A stretch of 64,000 nucleotides of DNA from an uncultured Lachnospiraceae bacterium (GCA_910578335.1 CAJTPU010000005.1:62001-126000); one strand, 5' to 3'. Positions 23,929 to 32,358 are shown, counted from the stretch's first letter. Numbers and translations: made by a program. Notes: a model not told the origin generated them from the letters alone.

Positions 23929-25152
23929 ATGGCAGGGAAAAACAGAAAGGACCACCGGGGAAGAGTATTACCCCCGAATGTGAGCCAGAAATCAGATCAG
24001 CGCTATATCTGGAGGAAAATGATTGACGGGCATCAGTATGTGCTTACCGACAATGACCTGAACGAACTGAAAAAGAAAATCGTCCGCAAGGAATCAGAGC
24101 TCCAGAACGGCATCTACAGCAACCCAACAAAGATAACGCTCAATGAATGGTTCTGCAAATGGATGGACTTATACAAGGGCAATCTGAAACTGACAACCAG
24201 AGATCGGTACCAGAAGGAATGGGAATACTATGTACAGGACAGCCCGCTTGGGAAAATGCAGCTTTCCAAAATCAAGCGCATGCACATCATTGAGCTTTAC
24301 AAGAAACTGAGCGAAGAAAACGGGCTTGCCACAGCCACGGTACATAATGTGCATATCATCATTTACGGCTCTCTTTCGGACGCTCAGAATGACGGACTGA
24401 TAACGGAAAATCCTGCTATCAATGCGTTCCAGAAAATCGAGCACAAGGAACCTCAGCACCGCCAGGCATTGAGCGTCAGAGAACAGGAATTGTTTATTGA
24501 CTTCCTCTCCAGCAATAAGAAATACAAGGTCTATCTGCCTATGTTCGCTTTCTTCCTGGGTACCGGCACCAGATTGGGAGAACTGACCGGGCTAACCTGG
24601 AAAGACATTGATTTGAAAAGGAATGTCATAAGCATAAACCACATTATGAATTATTCCAGAGTGAACGGCAAAAGAGTGTTCCATGTCAGCACACCGAAAA
24701 CAAAAAGCGGAATTAGGGAAATCCCGATTCTCCCGGAACTGAAAAAGCAACTGCTACTGCAAAGGCAATATGATTTTATGACCGGCATACACGGAACGGC
24801 CACGATTGACGGATATACGGACTTTGTTTTCCACACTTCTGCAGGAACGCCCTATATGCAAACCGGACTAAATGCCATCATCACCAGGATTGTAAACGCC
24901 TACAACCGCCAGGAAACGGAACGGGCAAAGAGCGGGAAAAGGGAACCGGAATTACTCCCGGACTTCTCCCCGCACGTCCTCCGGCACACATTCTGTACCC
25001 GGTTCTGCGAGAATGAAAGCAATGTGAAAGTGATCCAGGCAATCATGGGCCACAAGGACATCAAGACCACCATGAATATCTATGCTCATGCCACGGACGA
25101 TAAGATACAGGAAACCATGAAAGACCTCAGCTCCAAAATCAAAATCTGTTAA
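23929..25152 (+). CDS. Tyrosine integrase of the nested element (Tn916 type)
   Basis: 407 residues, the normal length. It has an N-terminal arm-binding domain (RYIWRKMIDGHQYVLTDNDL), a core-binding domain (LNEWFCKWMDLYKGNLKLTT) and a catalytic domain. Catalytic residues are seen in TGTRLGELTGL (Arg I), STPKTKSGIREIP (Lys), HVLRHTF (His-x-x-Arg) and MGHKDIKTTMNIYAH (His, nucleophile Tyr). The layout is that of Tn916-family integrases. It lies 190 bases from the right junction, next to the att site it would cut. A terminator follows. Confidence 0.93.
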   Translation: MAGKNRKDHRGRVLPPNVSQKSDQRYIWRKMIDGHQYVLTDNDLNELKKKIVRKESELQNGIYSNPTKITLNEWFCKWMDLYKGNLKLTTRDRYQKEWEYYVQDSPLGKMQLSKIKRMHIIELYKKLSEENGLATATVHNVHIIIYGSLSDAQNDGLITENPAINAFQKIEHKEPQHRQALSVREQELFIDFLSSNKKYKVYLPMFAFFLGTGTRLGELTGLTWKDIDLKRNVISINHIMNYSRVNGKRVFHVSTPKTKSGIREIPILPELKKQLLLQRQYDFMTGIHGTATIDGYTDFVFHTSAGTPYMQTGLNAIITRIVNAYNRQETERAKSGKREPELLPDFSPHVLRHTFCTRFCENESNVKVIQAIMGHKDIKTTMNIYAHATDDKIQETMKDLSSKIKIC

Positions 25153-25205
25153 AGCCAGAGTCAGCACCACCGCCATACAGGGCATTGGTACTGGCTCTTT
25201 TTGTG
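25153..25205 (+). terminator. Terminator of the integrase operon
   Basis: AGCCAG at 25153 pairs with CTGGCT at 25191-25196, and ACC/GGT just inside extends the stem around a large loop. CTTTTT follows directly. It begins at the base after the integrase stop codon. Confidence 0.6.
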
Positions 25206-25210
25206 CAAAT

Positions 25211-25230
25211 TCTGGTACAAATTCCGGTAC
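25211..25230 (+). repeat. Terminal TGGTAC repeat pair, right copy
   Basis: TCTGGTACAAATTCCGGTAC matches the left copy at 17621-17640 in the same orientation. It sits 115 bases inside the right junction and probably binds the integrase N-terminal domain. Confidence 0.6.
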
Positions 25231-25338
25231 GAATAAAGGATTGAAATAAACAAAGATAAAAGATAGACCATAAGGAAAGCCCTGTAAAATGCACTATACG
25301 GAACGCAAAGGACAGGGATAAACCGTACATTTAGAAAT

Positions 25339-25345
25339 TTCATCA
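25339..25345 (+). repeat. Right attachment core of the nested element
   Basis: TTCATCA, direct repeat of the left core. To its right the minus strand reads codons of the phage methyltransferase (VWYVMK). To its left the same frame becomes a hydrophobic, unlikely sequence, marking the junction. Confidence 0.7.
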
Positions 25346-26420
25346 CGTACCAGACAAAGACGGAATCTGCTGCCATCTTGGATATACCGAATACTCCGGC
25401 CACATATCCATCAATCAGCAACGCTCTGTTGTAGGTAGCTGAGGAACCGACAAAGTTATGTGTCCACAGTACACGGTAATACTGAGCCTGCGCCGCCTTA
25501 ATCGGAATCACCTGCACTTTGCTGTCCTCTTTGATTTCATAGTCCCTCGGCAGCATACTGCAATCCAACGGCTCCAGTTTGCTTTCGGAAGGGCGCTTTA
25601 TCTTCTTTCCATTGGCGAGTGCCGTTGCCTCTTCCTCTCGGTTCGTGGTGATGTATGCGTTCAAATCCGCCCTGGTGCCGGACCTGGCATATATTGTATA
25701 TCCTACTGCCTCGCCTACCCGCTTTTCCTGGTAACAGATAACCAGGGCCTTTGCCTCCATGCACATATCATAGAATTGCTGGTGCCCTGTCTCCGGATCG
25801 AACAGCTGATACTCCGGTTCCTTCCACGTCATTTTCCCCTGGGTGTCATAGAACTTCTCGTACCCAGAAAAGTAAGTCGGTGGATTGGCAATAACCAGGG
25901 CATGGGGATCATCCAGAACCTCTTTCAAATGCACCCACATATCCAACGGCCTATAGCTCATACCGTGCAGAAGGTTCCGAATCACTTCTATCTGCCGGTT
26001 GATGCTCTCTATATGCTCCTGCTTTCTCAACCGCAAGTCCGTAAGCATCTGGTAGAAATAATCATTGCCTGCACTCTTTGATGTTCTGAGATACAGCTGT
26101 GCATACAATGCTGTTGCCGGGTCAAGCAGTTCTTGATCGTCAAATCCTTGTGCATGTATTTCCAACGGTTCTAATGACTGCCCTGTAATGGCATACCCAA
26201 GCACCGTAGACATCATGTTTACATCACTGGTTTCGATTTGCTCTGGCTTGAACCCATTCTGTACTGCCAGGTTTGCCATAGCGAATGTACCCGCACACGG
26301 CTCTACGAACCTGGTATATCCGGACTGCGCTGCCGTTTCAATCAGCTTCACAAGAAACTTCTGCTCTGAGGTGCCCAGGCACCCCAAAAACATTGCACCC
26401 GGATTCATGAAAAATGCCAT
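25339..26420 (-). pseudogene. 5' part of the phage adenine methyltransferase gene, interrupted
   Basis: From the ATG at 26420 (AAGGAG 11 bases upstream) about 360 codons of phage sequence run to the element junction. The present frame then reads ~60 codons of element DNA to a stop at 25161. N6-adenine methyltransferase marks are FVEPCAGTFAMANLAVQNG (SAM-binding motif I type) and VIANPPTYFSGYEKF (NPPY-type motif IV variant). The kind is often labelled putative antirestriction adenine methyltransferase in phages. The last quarter lies at 17217-17557. The truncated protein keeps both motifs, so residual activity is possible. Confidence 0.82.
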
Positions 26421-26644
26421 TTGCCTGCCACTCCTTCCCTTGAATTGTGAAAACCATACAAAAAGCTGAGGTGGCTCCAGGTATAACCCCGGAGATTTCT
26501 GATACCCACCCCAGCACATTGCACAAAATAAGGCACCGTACTCATTGAATACGATGCCGTTGTTGTTGGACCGGAATCCTGCAGTGAGCAGGAACTCTCC
26601 CCTGGAAGGGGAACGTGATACTTTCACCAATTCCGGAAATTATG
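26421..26644 (-). other. Gap upstream of the methyltransferase start
   Basis: The methyltransferase frame is open up to 26630 (possible GTG at 26630), so an N-terminally longer protein cannot be excluded. No ribosome binding site supports it, whereas the ATG at 26420 has a good one. A short inverted repeat (CCCCT/AGGGG around 26597-26610) is the only other structure seen. Confidence 0.4.
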
Positions 26645-27142
26645 TTAAATCCCCGCCATGCCGAATATGCTCATTTGCTCATACCCGCTTTCCTCTTTAG
26701 CAGGAGCATTGACAGGTTTCTTGTTGTCTCTTTTCGCCTTACCCTTCGGCAGTGTCGGATCGGGCAGCTCTTCGATAATCTCTCCTGTTTTCTCTGCCCA
26801 CCACTGAGCAAAGACTGTTCGGTGGCACCACTCACTCTCCACCCTCACATCTTCAAAACAGAGAAGAACCAATTCTTTACCTTCACTCCTTGCCCTTTCC
26901 TCCAGCTTGTTAACCATGCTGATGATACGCTCTGTTCCGATTCCCTCCAGTTTTCCGTAATATGCCTTCTTGAAATTCTCAATATCCATGTTCAGCATAT
27001 ACCCTTTGGGGGCCAGGGAGTAGCACTGCTCTCTCAACTCATACCCCAACCGGAACTTCGGCTGTCCTATACTGATTCCTACCGGGTAATAATTACCATT
27101 TGGTAATTCCTTATTGCTGTACCTGCTGGTCCATATAGCCAT
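26645..27142 (-). CDS. DUF488-type phage protein
   Basis: 165 residues. It contains ELVLLCFEDVRVESEWCHRT, the conserved strand plus Cys-His-Arg motif of DUF488, and an N-terminal WTSRYSNKEL segment. The last ~35 residues are Lys/Pro-rich. DUF488 proteins occur in many phages and bacteria, often near DNA modification genes, and their activity is unknown. It is the first gene of the operon that leads into the methyltransferase and packaging genes. Ribosome binding site AAAAGGAGTGATGTAAG. Confidence 0.8.
   Translation of the reverse strand: MAIWTSRYSNKELPNGNYYPVGISIGQPKFRLGYELREQCYSLAPKGYMLNMDIENFKKAYYGKLEGIGTERIISMVNKLEERARSEGKELVLLCFEDVRVESEWCHRTVFAQWWAEKTGEIIEELPDPTLPKGKAKRDNKKPVNAPAKEESGYEQMSIFGMAGI
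27091..27108. promoter_or_regulatory. Operator-like palindrome inside the DUF488 gene start
   Basis: AATTACCATTTGGTAATT has 8-bp perfect arms around TT. A second copy, ATTACCACTTGGTAAT, lies at 27350-27365 with an extra ATTACCA half site at 27342. The two flank the operon promoter by about 250 bases, suggesting a looping or paired operator. Confidence 0.55.
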
Positions 27143-27426
27143 CTTACATCACTCCTTTTAGTCTGTTGTTGATATTATAATTATACTATACAGACGGTTC
27201 TAAGTACACTGAAATAGCCTTATTTAACCGATTGTTTACAATTCCTCCGGACCCTTGCGGCAAGCCTTTCGACCTGCCGCCCGCATCCTGGAAGAAAAAC
27301 AACTGGCTCCTTTTTAGGGGTGACATATGGGTTATTGGCTGATTACCATATTACCACTTGGTAATTCGCTTGTAAACCTACTCTTTTTCTACTTGGCTTT
27401 CATATAGCCTCTGGCAGCGTTCAAAA
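27143..27426 (-). promoter_or_regulatory. Promoter and control gap of the DUF488/late operon
   Basis: On the minus strand GTATAGTATAATTATAAT gives good -10 boxes around 27178-27190, 40 bases before the DUF488 start. No good TTGACA is found 17 bases upstream, so an activator or other sigma factor may be needed. The gap also holds the palindromes described separately and the 18-bp word shared with the nested element (27311-27328). Confidence 0.5.
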
Positions 27427-28002
27427 TCACATTCCGAGTAAGTAAACAGCGACAATTCCACAAGCTATCCCCAGGTCCTTATACACCGTCTTATCACTTA
27501 CTTTTTCTACCTGCGAAATTTCCTGTACCGTGTACTCTCTTTCCTCCAGATACATCATGCTAAGCTCCCTATAACGGCGCTTCGCCTCTTCACTTCCAGA
27601 CTTCTCGCACTCTTCCCGGTACATTTCAGTCGCTTTTTCTATGCGGTAGATACAATATAAATCCTCCTGCCTCCTTTTCTCCCCATCCTGGATCACCCTC
27701 TCTGACTTACTTACCGTCTCCCTGGCGCTCCCCATGAGGTCCTGTATGAATTTCCATCTAAGTTCAACCTTTTCTTCTTCTGTAAACTCTGCCTCGTCAG
27801 ACAGCGTAGCCTTGATTCGCCGGTATGAGCTGAGCATCTTTTTGGTTTTCTTGACCTTATTCTCTTCCCTGGCCCGTTTCTTCTCAGCCTTGACCTGCTC
27901 TGTTCTGAAAGTATGCACTGCCTCCTTGCCTGCTATAGCGGCTATCTGGTTAATCTGCTCCTGTGTCAGAACATACATGGGTATCTTGTTATCCGTTTCC
28001 AT
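27427..28002 (-). CDS. Putative phage late-gene transcription regulator
   Basis: 191 residues from the ATG at 28002 (AAGGAGGCGACATT upstream). A central helical, Arg/Lys/Glu-rich coiled region precedes a C-terminal helix-turn-helix: EYTVQEISQVEKVSDKTVYK then a hydrophobic end GIACGIVAVYLLGM. Position between the early genes and the late operon and the overall plan resemble ArpU-like or sigma-like late regulators. The direct family was not proven. An operator-like palindrome lies just upstream. Confidence 0.55.
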   Translation of the reverse strand: METDNKIPMYVLTQEQINQIAAIAGKEAVHTFRTEQVKAEKKRAREENKVKKTKKMLSSYRRIKATLSDEAEFTEEEKVELRWKFIQDLMGSARETVSKSERVIQDGEKRRQEDLYCIYRIEKATEMYREECEKSGSEEAKRRYRELSMMYLEEREYTVQEISQVEKVSDKTVYKDLGIACGIVAVYLLGM

Positions 28003-28021
28003 AATGTCGCCTCCTTGACTT

Positions 28022-28036
28022 TCTCGCAAATGCGAG
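28022..28036 (-). promoter_or_regulatory. Operator-like palindrome before the late regulator
   Basis: CTCGCA AA TGCGAG is a perfect 6-bp-arm palindrome 20 bases before the ATG at 28002. It is the most symmetrical copy of the motif seen at the nested element's left end and in the prophage control region. Confidence 0.55.
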
Positions 28037-28086
28037 GTATAATCTTTTTAGGGTTTGAGTCGTCTCGCAAGGGGCGGCTTTTCTTT

Positions 28087-28344
28087 TTACCTGCGCCGTG
28101 ACTTGCAGGTGGCGAAGTGTGATATGTAGCCGATTCCTTCTGCCAGGTTACTGTCTACCCTATTGGCAGAAACAACTTCTCCGGCCTGGGTTACGATCTT
28201 CTCTGTAGCCTTCTCCCCGGCCTCCGGCCTGCGGTAACTTACCATTTCTGGATTCACCGGCATATTCTTTCCTGCCTTTGTCTTAATCCACATGACCTGT
28301 TTCTTACAATATGCACACGTTCCAAACGGATTACCTGACCTCAT
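28087..28344 (-). CDS. Small phage zinc-ribbon-like protein
   Basis: 85 residues. CAYCKKQVMWIKTKAGKNMP and a late HFATCKSRRR suggest one zinc site (Cys-x-x-Cys plus His/Cys). Such short proteins are common in early regions of Firmicutes phages. Function unknown. Confidence 0.6.
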   Translation of the reverse strand: MRSGNPFGTCAYCKKQVMWIKTKAGKNMPVNPEMVSYRRPEAGEKATEKIVTQAGEVVSANRVDSNLAEGIGYISHFATCKSRRR

Positions 28345-28350
28345 GCTCTC

Positions 28351-28533
28351 CTATCCCTCCTTTCTGGCCTCCTTTATTTCCTGTTCGAGTCTCCTTGTCT
28401 TATCATCTGCTCCGAAGTAAGCACCTATTCCATGGATTCCATTCAGCTGGTCCGCCTGCTCCGGAGTCAAATCAATATAGCCAGTCACTTCATGCGATTG
28501 CCATATTGCGAACTTCCTTGTACCTTCCATCAT
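28351..28533 (-). CDS. Short phage protein of unknown function
   Basis: 60 residues, with GYIDLTPEQADQLNGIHGIG and a Lys/Glu-rich helical end. It lies tightly between two phage genes in the same direction. No family was recognised. Confidence 0.5.
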   Translation of the reverse strand: MMEGTRKFAIWQSHEVTGYIDLTPEQADQLNGIHGIGAYFGADDKTRRLEQEIKEARKEG

Positions 28534-28833
28534 TTACCCCCCCAATTCAATTTTCTTTAGCTCTTCCATGGATACGAGCCGGCAGTCTGGCAGCATTATT
28601 GTCGGTTCTCCCAGCACTACCTCTCTGCCCTCAATGCGCATCCTCGGATAGCTCACTATTACAGAACATTCTTGCGCTACCTGGTATGAGGAATCAGATA
28701 TGATTTTCCGGATGCGCTTTTGATCTGCGCCAGAAGTCTGCCTCCCATTTACCGGAATATTGGCAAACCGCCTCTTCATAGCATTGGCCTCTTTGTATAT
28801 CCGCTCATACACATACATAAAATTCCTTGCCAT
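28534..28833 (-). CDS. Phage protein of unknown function
   Basis: 99 residues. The N-terminus is helical and basic (YERIYKEANAMKRRFANIPV). The C-terminal half is beta-rich, ending in CRLVSMEELKKIELGG. It is packed with one-base spacing to its neighbour. No function can be named. Confidence 0.5.
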   Translation of the reverse strand: MARNFMYVYERIYKEANAMKRRFANIPVNGRQTSGADQKRIRKIISDSSYQVAQECSVIVSYPRMRIEGREVVLGEPTIMLPDCRLVSMEELKKIELGG

Positions 28834-28836
28834 ACG

Positions 28837-29070
28837 TCATGCCTTCTTTCTCGGACACCAGGCTGGAGAAGTCTTGATTGGAACCTCTTCACTATACCGC
28901 TTTCCGAATCCGATAAACCCCTCCGCCTTCGTTATGCGATGCTCCCGATAATATTTTCTGATATACTCATTGTCTGGATGCTCACATGTGAAGTTGCTCC
29001 TAGTATTCCCTATTGGCCTCGACTCTCTGCAATACTCACACTCTGAGCATTTGATAACTTTCTCTTCCAT
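28837..29070 (-). CDS. Cysteine-rich small phage protein
   Basis: 77 residues with CSECEYCRESRP, FTCEHPDN and SPAWCPRKKA. Five or six Cys/His in this spacing suggest a small zinc-binding fold. The form is widespread in Lachnospiraceae phages. Function unknown. Confidence 0.6.
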   Translation of the reverse strand: MEEKVIKCSECEYCRESRPIGNTRSNFTCEHPDNEYIRKYYREHRITKAEGFIGFGKRYSEEVPIKTSPAWCPRKKA

Positions 29071-29079
29071 TGCTACCTC

Positions 29080-29826
29080 CTATACTTTTTCACGCTCCAG
29101 CTGTTCATCAATCTCATGCAGGCTTTGCTTGAACGGATTGAATCTCGGATATGCCGCATACTCTGCATGATCTTCCAGGCTTACAAACTGTGCCCAGGTT
29201 CCCGGATAAATCCGCTTAATCTCCCGCTGCTCTGCCAGCTTTGCGTTAGGGCAGAACCAACACCCGCCCCTCTTTGAAAACTTATAACAAGGACTGAGCA
29301 AATCATACTCTATGCACTTCTGCCTTGCCATTTCCTCGGTATAGCCATATTTTTCAAGCAGAGACACGCAACCTCGCTTTTTCCTCAATGCCTCCAACCG
29401 TTTCGGTTCATCTATACCTATCCCTATGTACTGAGTAACCGGTTCGGTAATCTGATTCTTATACTCTGTAATCGGCTTTACCTTCAAATCACGCTGGACA
29501 TTGCACATTCCTAATCCTGGAAATCCATATTTCTTCCCTTTGTTCTCCATGTGCTTTGTCGGCCTTTCAATTATCCGGTTGAACAGATACAGGTAATCCA
29601 TGCTTGACCGAAGGATTGTGACCTTATATCCCCAACTCTCAAATATCGGCTTTGCCACCTCTTTCACAAAATGAATGTGATGCGGATTCTCTCCGCTTAT
29701 TCCGTGCTGGATGTCAAACATCACTTCACAGAATATTATTTCATCCAACGGCTCATGGTTCTCATGGGCCAGGATAATGCTTGCTGTACTATCTTTTCCA
29801 CCGGACCAGCTTACCATAAAGCGCAT
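29080..29826 (-). CDS. PAPS reductase-like PP-loop ATPase of the phage
   Basis: 248 residues. The PP-loop motif FMVSWSGGKDSTASII lies at the N-terminus, followed by GMCNVQRDLKVKPITEY and a C-terminal GGCWFCPNAKLAEQREI with paired Cys. This is the phage form of the phosphoadenosine phosphosulfate reductase / adenine nucleotide alpha hydrolase superfamily. The Cys pairs suggest a bound iron-sulfur cluster or zinc. Possible roles are sulfur transfer to DNA or tRNA, or nucleotide metabolism; none is proven. Confidence 0.8.
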   Translation of the reverse strand: MRFMVSWSGGKDSTASIILAHENHEPLDEIIFCEVMFDIQHGISGENPHHIHFVKEVAKPIFESWGYKVTILRSSMDYLYLFNRIIERPTKHMENKGKKYGFPGLGMCNVQRDLKVKPITEYKNQITEPVTQYIGIGIDEPKRLEALRKKRGCVSLLEKYGYTEEMARQKCIEYDLLSPCYKFSKRGGCWFCPNAKLAEQREIKRIYPGTWAQFVSLEDHAEYAAYPRFNPFKQSLHEIDEQLEREKV

Positions 29827-29937
29827 GAGGGATAGTGCCGAAACACATATCCGCTACCGCATGACTACCGTTAGGCCGCATCCGGCCCGCAAAGGCTTTG
29901 GTAATTACATTGGTCGCCGCTCGCCATCCCAATACGT

Positions 29938-30186
29938 CTAGGCGCTCAGCAATTCCCTCCTGCTCACTTTATTTTCCTGGAGTGCTTTTCTCCAGTAAGC
30001 TATTTCCGCTTTGTCCGATCTTCTGATAGATTCCTGCAGCATCATTTCACAATCTTCTATTGCGCTCTCGATTTCTTCCAGAGTTGCCTCGCTTTCTTGC
30101 CCGCAACACCCACAGAAATCGTCTCCGTAAAATGCAGAAACAAATTCCCGCTGATCCTGCAGAGTGACCTTATGTTTTTTCGCCAT
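29938..30186 (-). CDS. Short phage protein with a CGCCG motif
   Basis: 82 residues. The N-terminal half has a FYGDDFCGCCGQESEAT segment with three Cys, and the C-terminal half is a long helix (LQESIRRSDKAEIAYWRKAL). No family was recognised. The 111-base gap downstream has no clear gene. Confidence 0.5.
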   Translation of the reverse strand: MAKKHKVTLQDQREFVSAFYGDDFCGCCGQESEATLEEIESAIEDCEMMLQESIRRSDKAEIAYWRKALQENKVSRRELLSA

Positions 30187-30188
30187 AC

Positions 30189-30500
30189 TCAGTACCTATT
30201 CGCCTTTCTGACCTTTTCAATCTCCGTGAGGGAAGGGGCATTGACGCATTTCTTCATGCCCTCATACAGTTCCTTCGCTCCCGGATTGCCTTTCTCCACT
30301 TCATCCGCCAGGTGGCGCAGGACCAATACAATCAGTCCTGCGTCTGCCTTTGCGTATGGAGATATGGCATTGATGATCTTTTCAGAGTAGTGCTGCAGAC
30401 CTCTTTCAACCAGTTTCATAGCCTCCGGCGTCTTTCCGTCAGCTATCAGCTTATTCCCACGGTCCACATAACTACTCATTCGCTCTTTCTTGAATGCCAT
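30189..30500 (-). CDS. Helical phage protein of unknown function
   Basis: 103 residues, almost wholly helical (MSSYVDRGNKLIADGKTPEA, then AISPYAKADAGLIVLVLRHL). TPR-like periodicity is seen, but the family is not clear. It lies between two unknown genes of the early operon. Confidence 0.5.
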   Translation of the reverse strand: MAFKKERMSSYVDRGNKLIADGKTPEAMKLVERGLQHYSEKIINAISPYAKADAGLIVLVLRHLADEVEKGNPGAKELYEGMKKCVNAPSLTEIEKVRKANRY

Positions 30501-30509
30501 GACTTCCTC

Positions 30510-31145
30510 CTATTCTTCCGGATCGTCCTCCGGTTCCTCGTAACCATATCCGTCCCCAGGTTCTTCCGGCCCCAAAAGTTCATCCGTAATATCTTCCAGC
30601 TCTTCTTCTGGTTCCTCTTCTTCTGGAGCAGCCTCCGTTGACTCAACCTCTCTAAACTCTCCGTCAATTACCTCGCCCTCACTCGGTCCAGGGAGTCTCG
30701 GAACGCTCCCGCCCTCAACTGCAGAATCATCACTCTCTCCTTCCGGCTCACTGTCCTGCTGCTGGAAATCCGAATCAAAGATACTTCTCTGTGCCGTATT
30801 CGCAATCGGCACCAGCTTGAAAACTCCGGTATCTTCATCCATCACCAGCTCCATTTCATTGTTGAAGGAACCAGATTTCTCGTCATTGATTTTTACGGCG
30901 GATGTCACCTTATGCTTAAACTGTGGTTTGCTGACCTCCCTCGATTCTCCCTTGACATCCGGATCGTAATTCGGTATGTACTCCTTTACCATCGTGACAT
31001 CAATTTTCAATGTCATACTGCCCTCGTTGGTGCCTTTCTCCTGCATATTACCGATCAACCGCTGGAGAACAAAATTCATATCCTTTTTCATTTCTTCAAA
31101 GGTATCGCTGTCAAAATCCAGCCTCTTCTCAAAATCTCCACTCAT
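30510..31145 (-). CDS. Phage protein with acidic tail, near the replication block
   Basis: 211 residues. The first ~125 residues are mixed alpha/beta (TLKIDVTMVKEYIPNYDPDV). The rest is very Glu/Pro/Gly-rich and disordered. Such an acidic tail is also typical of single-strand DNA-binding and accessory replication proteins, though the head domain was not recognised. It overlaps the next gene by 4 bases. Confidence 0.55.
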   Translation of the reverse strand: MSGDFEKRLDFDSDTFEEMKKDMNFVLQRLIGNMQEKGTNEGSMTLKIDVTMVKEYIPNYDPDVKGESREVSKPQFKHKVTSAVKINDEKSGSFNNEMELVMDEDTGVFKLVPIANTAQRSIFDSDFQQQDSEPEGESDDSAVEGGSVPRLPGPSEGEVIDGEFREVESTEAAPEEEEPEEELEDITDELLGPEEPGDGYGYEEPEDDPEE

Positions 31146-32347
31146 GCCTTTATCCTCCCATACTCAATTCCATTGTCATTCATGAACTGAATCAATTTCT
31201 CCAGCTGACCCCTGGTTCCTTTTGCATAGAATCTGGTCTTATACCGCTTTTCCTCGATTTTCGGCGCTTCTACCGCCTGCTGCTGAGTAAAAGGATCAAC
31301 TGCTGCCACAAAAGCCTGCCGTTCAATACTCTGAATGGTTTTCCCCATTTCAGAAACCGGCTCCGTTCCGCTTTCCCAGGGAAGTGTTCCGCTTTCTGCC
31401 CCACTTGATACGTTTTGAGGCGGTTCTGTTCCGTTTTCCTGGCCTTCGATTACGTTTTCTGGCTGTTCAGTAACGCTTTCTGGCTGTTTACTTGCAGATT
31501 CCTGCTCCGCTTTCAGCTGAGCCTCCCTCGCTTTCCTCTGCTCTTCTTCCAGTCTCGCTTTTTCCTCAGCCGCTTTCCGCCGTTCCTCAGCCAGACGCTT
31601 TCTTTCAGCCTCTTCCTCGGCCTTGCGCCTCTTCTCGGCCTCCAGCTTTTCTTCCAGGTCAGACAGCCGCTTATTCTCTGCCAGAGCTTTGCTGAGGTCC
31701 AGCGTCTTGATATAGACATCCTTTGCGTTCAGCTTATACTTGCTCTCCAGGCTGTCGATTGTTTCCAGGTCAGTACGGACTTTTTCAACCTTTGCCTTTA
31801 TATCTGCCTGGGCCGTAGCCAGCTTATAGGTCTGATTCAGATACCGATTGTCAAACACTTTCTCGAAGGGAAGAACCTGGGCCAAATCCCCGATCACTTC
31901 ATCATAAGCCTCCTGGATACTCTTCCTCTTGTCCTCTTTCTGCTGATTCTCAAATGCTTTTACTTGACCGTCAATTGTCGCCACCGTTTTCTGGATAATG
32001 GAGCTGACATCTTTCAGCTCCTTCTCGAATATGTCGTAGGGTTCATTGACAATCTTCTTTACCATTTTCCGGCGCTCTTCGATAGCTTTAATGAGGCTAT
32101 TCAGCTCCGCCCGATCTTCCTTGGCCTGTTTCATATTGTCCTCAGTGTAGACAACATTCTTATAGCTCGCTATTTTCTGTCTGACCGCCGCCTCCAGTTC
32201 TTCTTTGTTCCACTTAATCACCCGGAGAAAGCCATCCTCCGTAGGATTGATAAGTCGGAACTCCATCTTTGCAGGCTGTGCCACCATTACCTCACTCACA
32301 ACCTCAGCCTCCACCGTTTCCGGTGTTGTTTTCTTCCTTCCTGCCAT
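31142..32347 (-). CDS. DUF1351 phage protein
   Basis: 401 residues. The N-terminal ~200 residues match the DUF1351 pattern (NSLIKAIEERRKMVKKIVNE and IQKTVATIDGQVKAFENQQK). A long Glu/Arg/Lys/Ala coiled coil (about residues 210-275) and a Gln/Glu/Pro-rich segment follow. The final 45 residues are a short alpha/beta end. DUF1351 genes lie beside recombination genes in Firmicutes phages, but the activity is unknown. Confidence 0.75.
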   Translation of the reverse strand: MAGRKKTTPETVEAEVVSEVMVAQPAKMEFRLINPTEDGFLRVIKWNKEELEAAVRQKIASYKNVVYTEDNMKQAKEDRAELNSLIKAIEERRKMVKKIVNEPYDIFEKELKDVSSIIQKTVATIDGQVKAFENQQKEDKRKSIQEAYDEVIGDLAQVLPFEKVFDNRYLNQTYKLATAQADIKAKVEKVRTDLETIDSLESKYKLNAKDVYIKTLDLSKALAENKRLSDLEEKLEAEKRRKAEEEAERKRLAEERRKAAEEKARLEEEQRKAREAQLKAEQESASKQPESVTEQPENVIEGQENGTEPPQNVSSGAESGTLPWESGTEPVSEMGKTIQSIERQAFVAAVDPFTQQQAVEAPKIEEKRYKTRFYAKGTRGQLEKLIQFMNDNGIEYGRIKA

Positions 32348-32358
32348 CTGTCTACCTC

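Larger units (their letters stand above)
17558..25345 (+). mobile_element. 7.8-kb integrative (satellite-like) element nested in the prophage
   Basis: The segment splits a minus-strand phage gene, is coded mostly on the plus strand, and ends with a tyrosine integrase beside the right junction. It carries an excisionase-like gene, an HTH protein next to iteron-like repeats, a sigma-70 family factor, a repressor module and short unknown genes. It has no relaxase, conjugation, capsid or packaging gene that I can recognise. Base composition and codon style (frequent CCGGAA, CGGAAA, GCC) differ from the surrounding phage genes, suggesting a separate origin. It could be an integrative element, or a phage satellite using the prophage as host. 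Confidence 0.85.
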
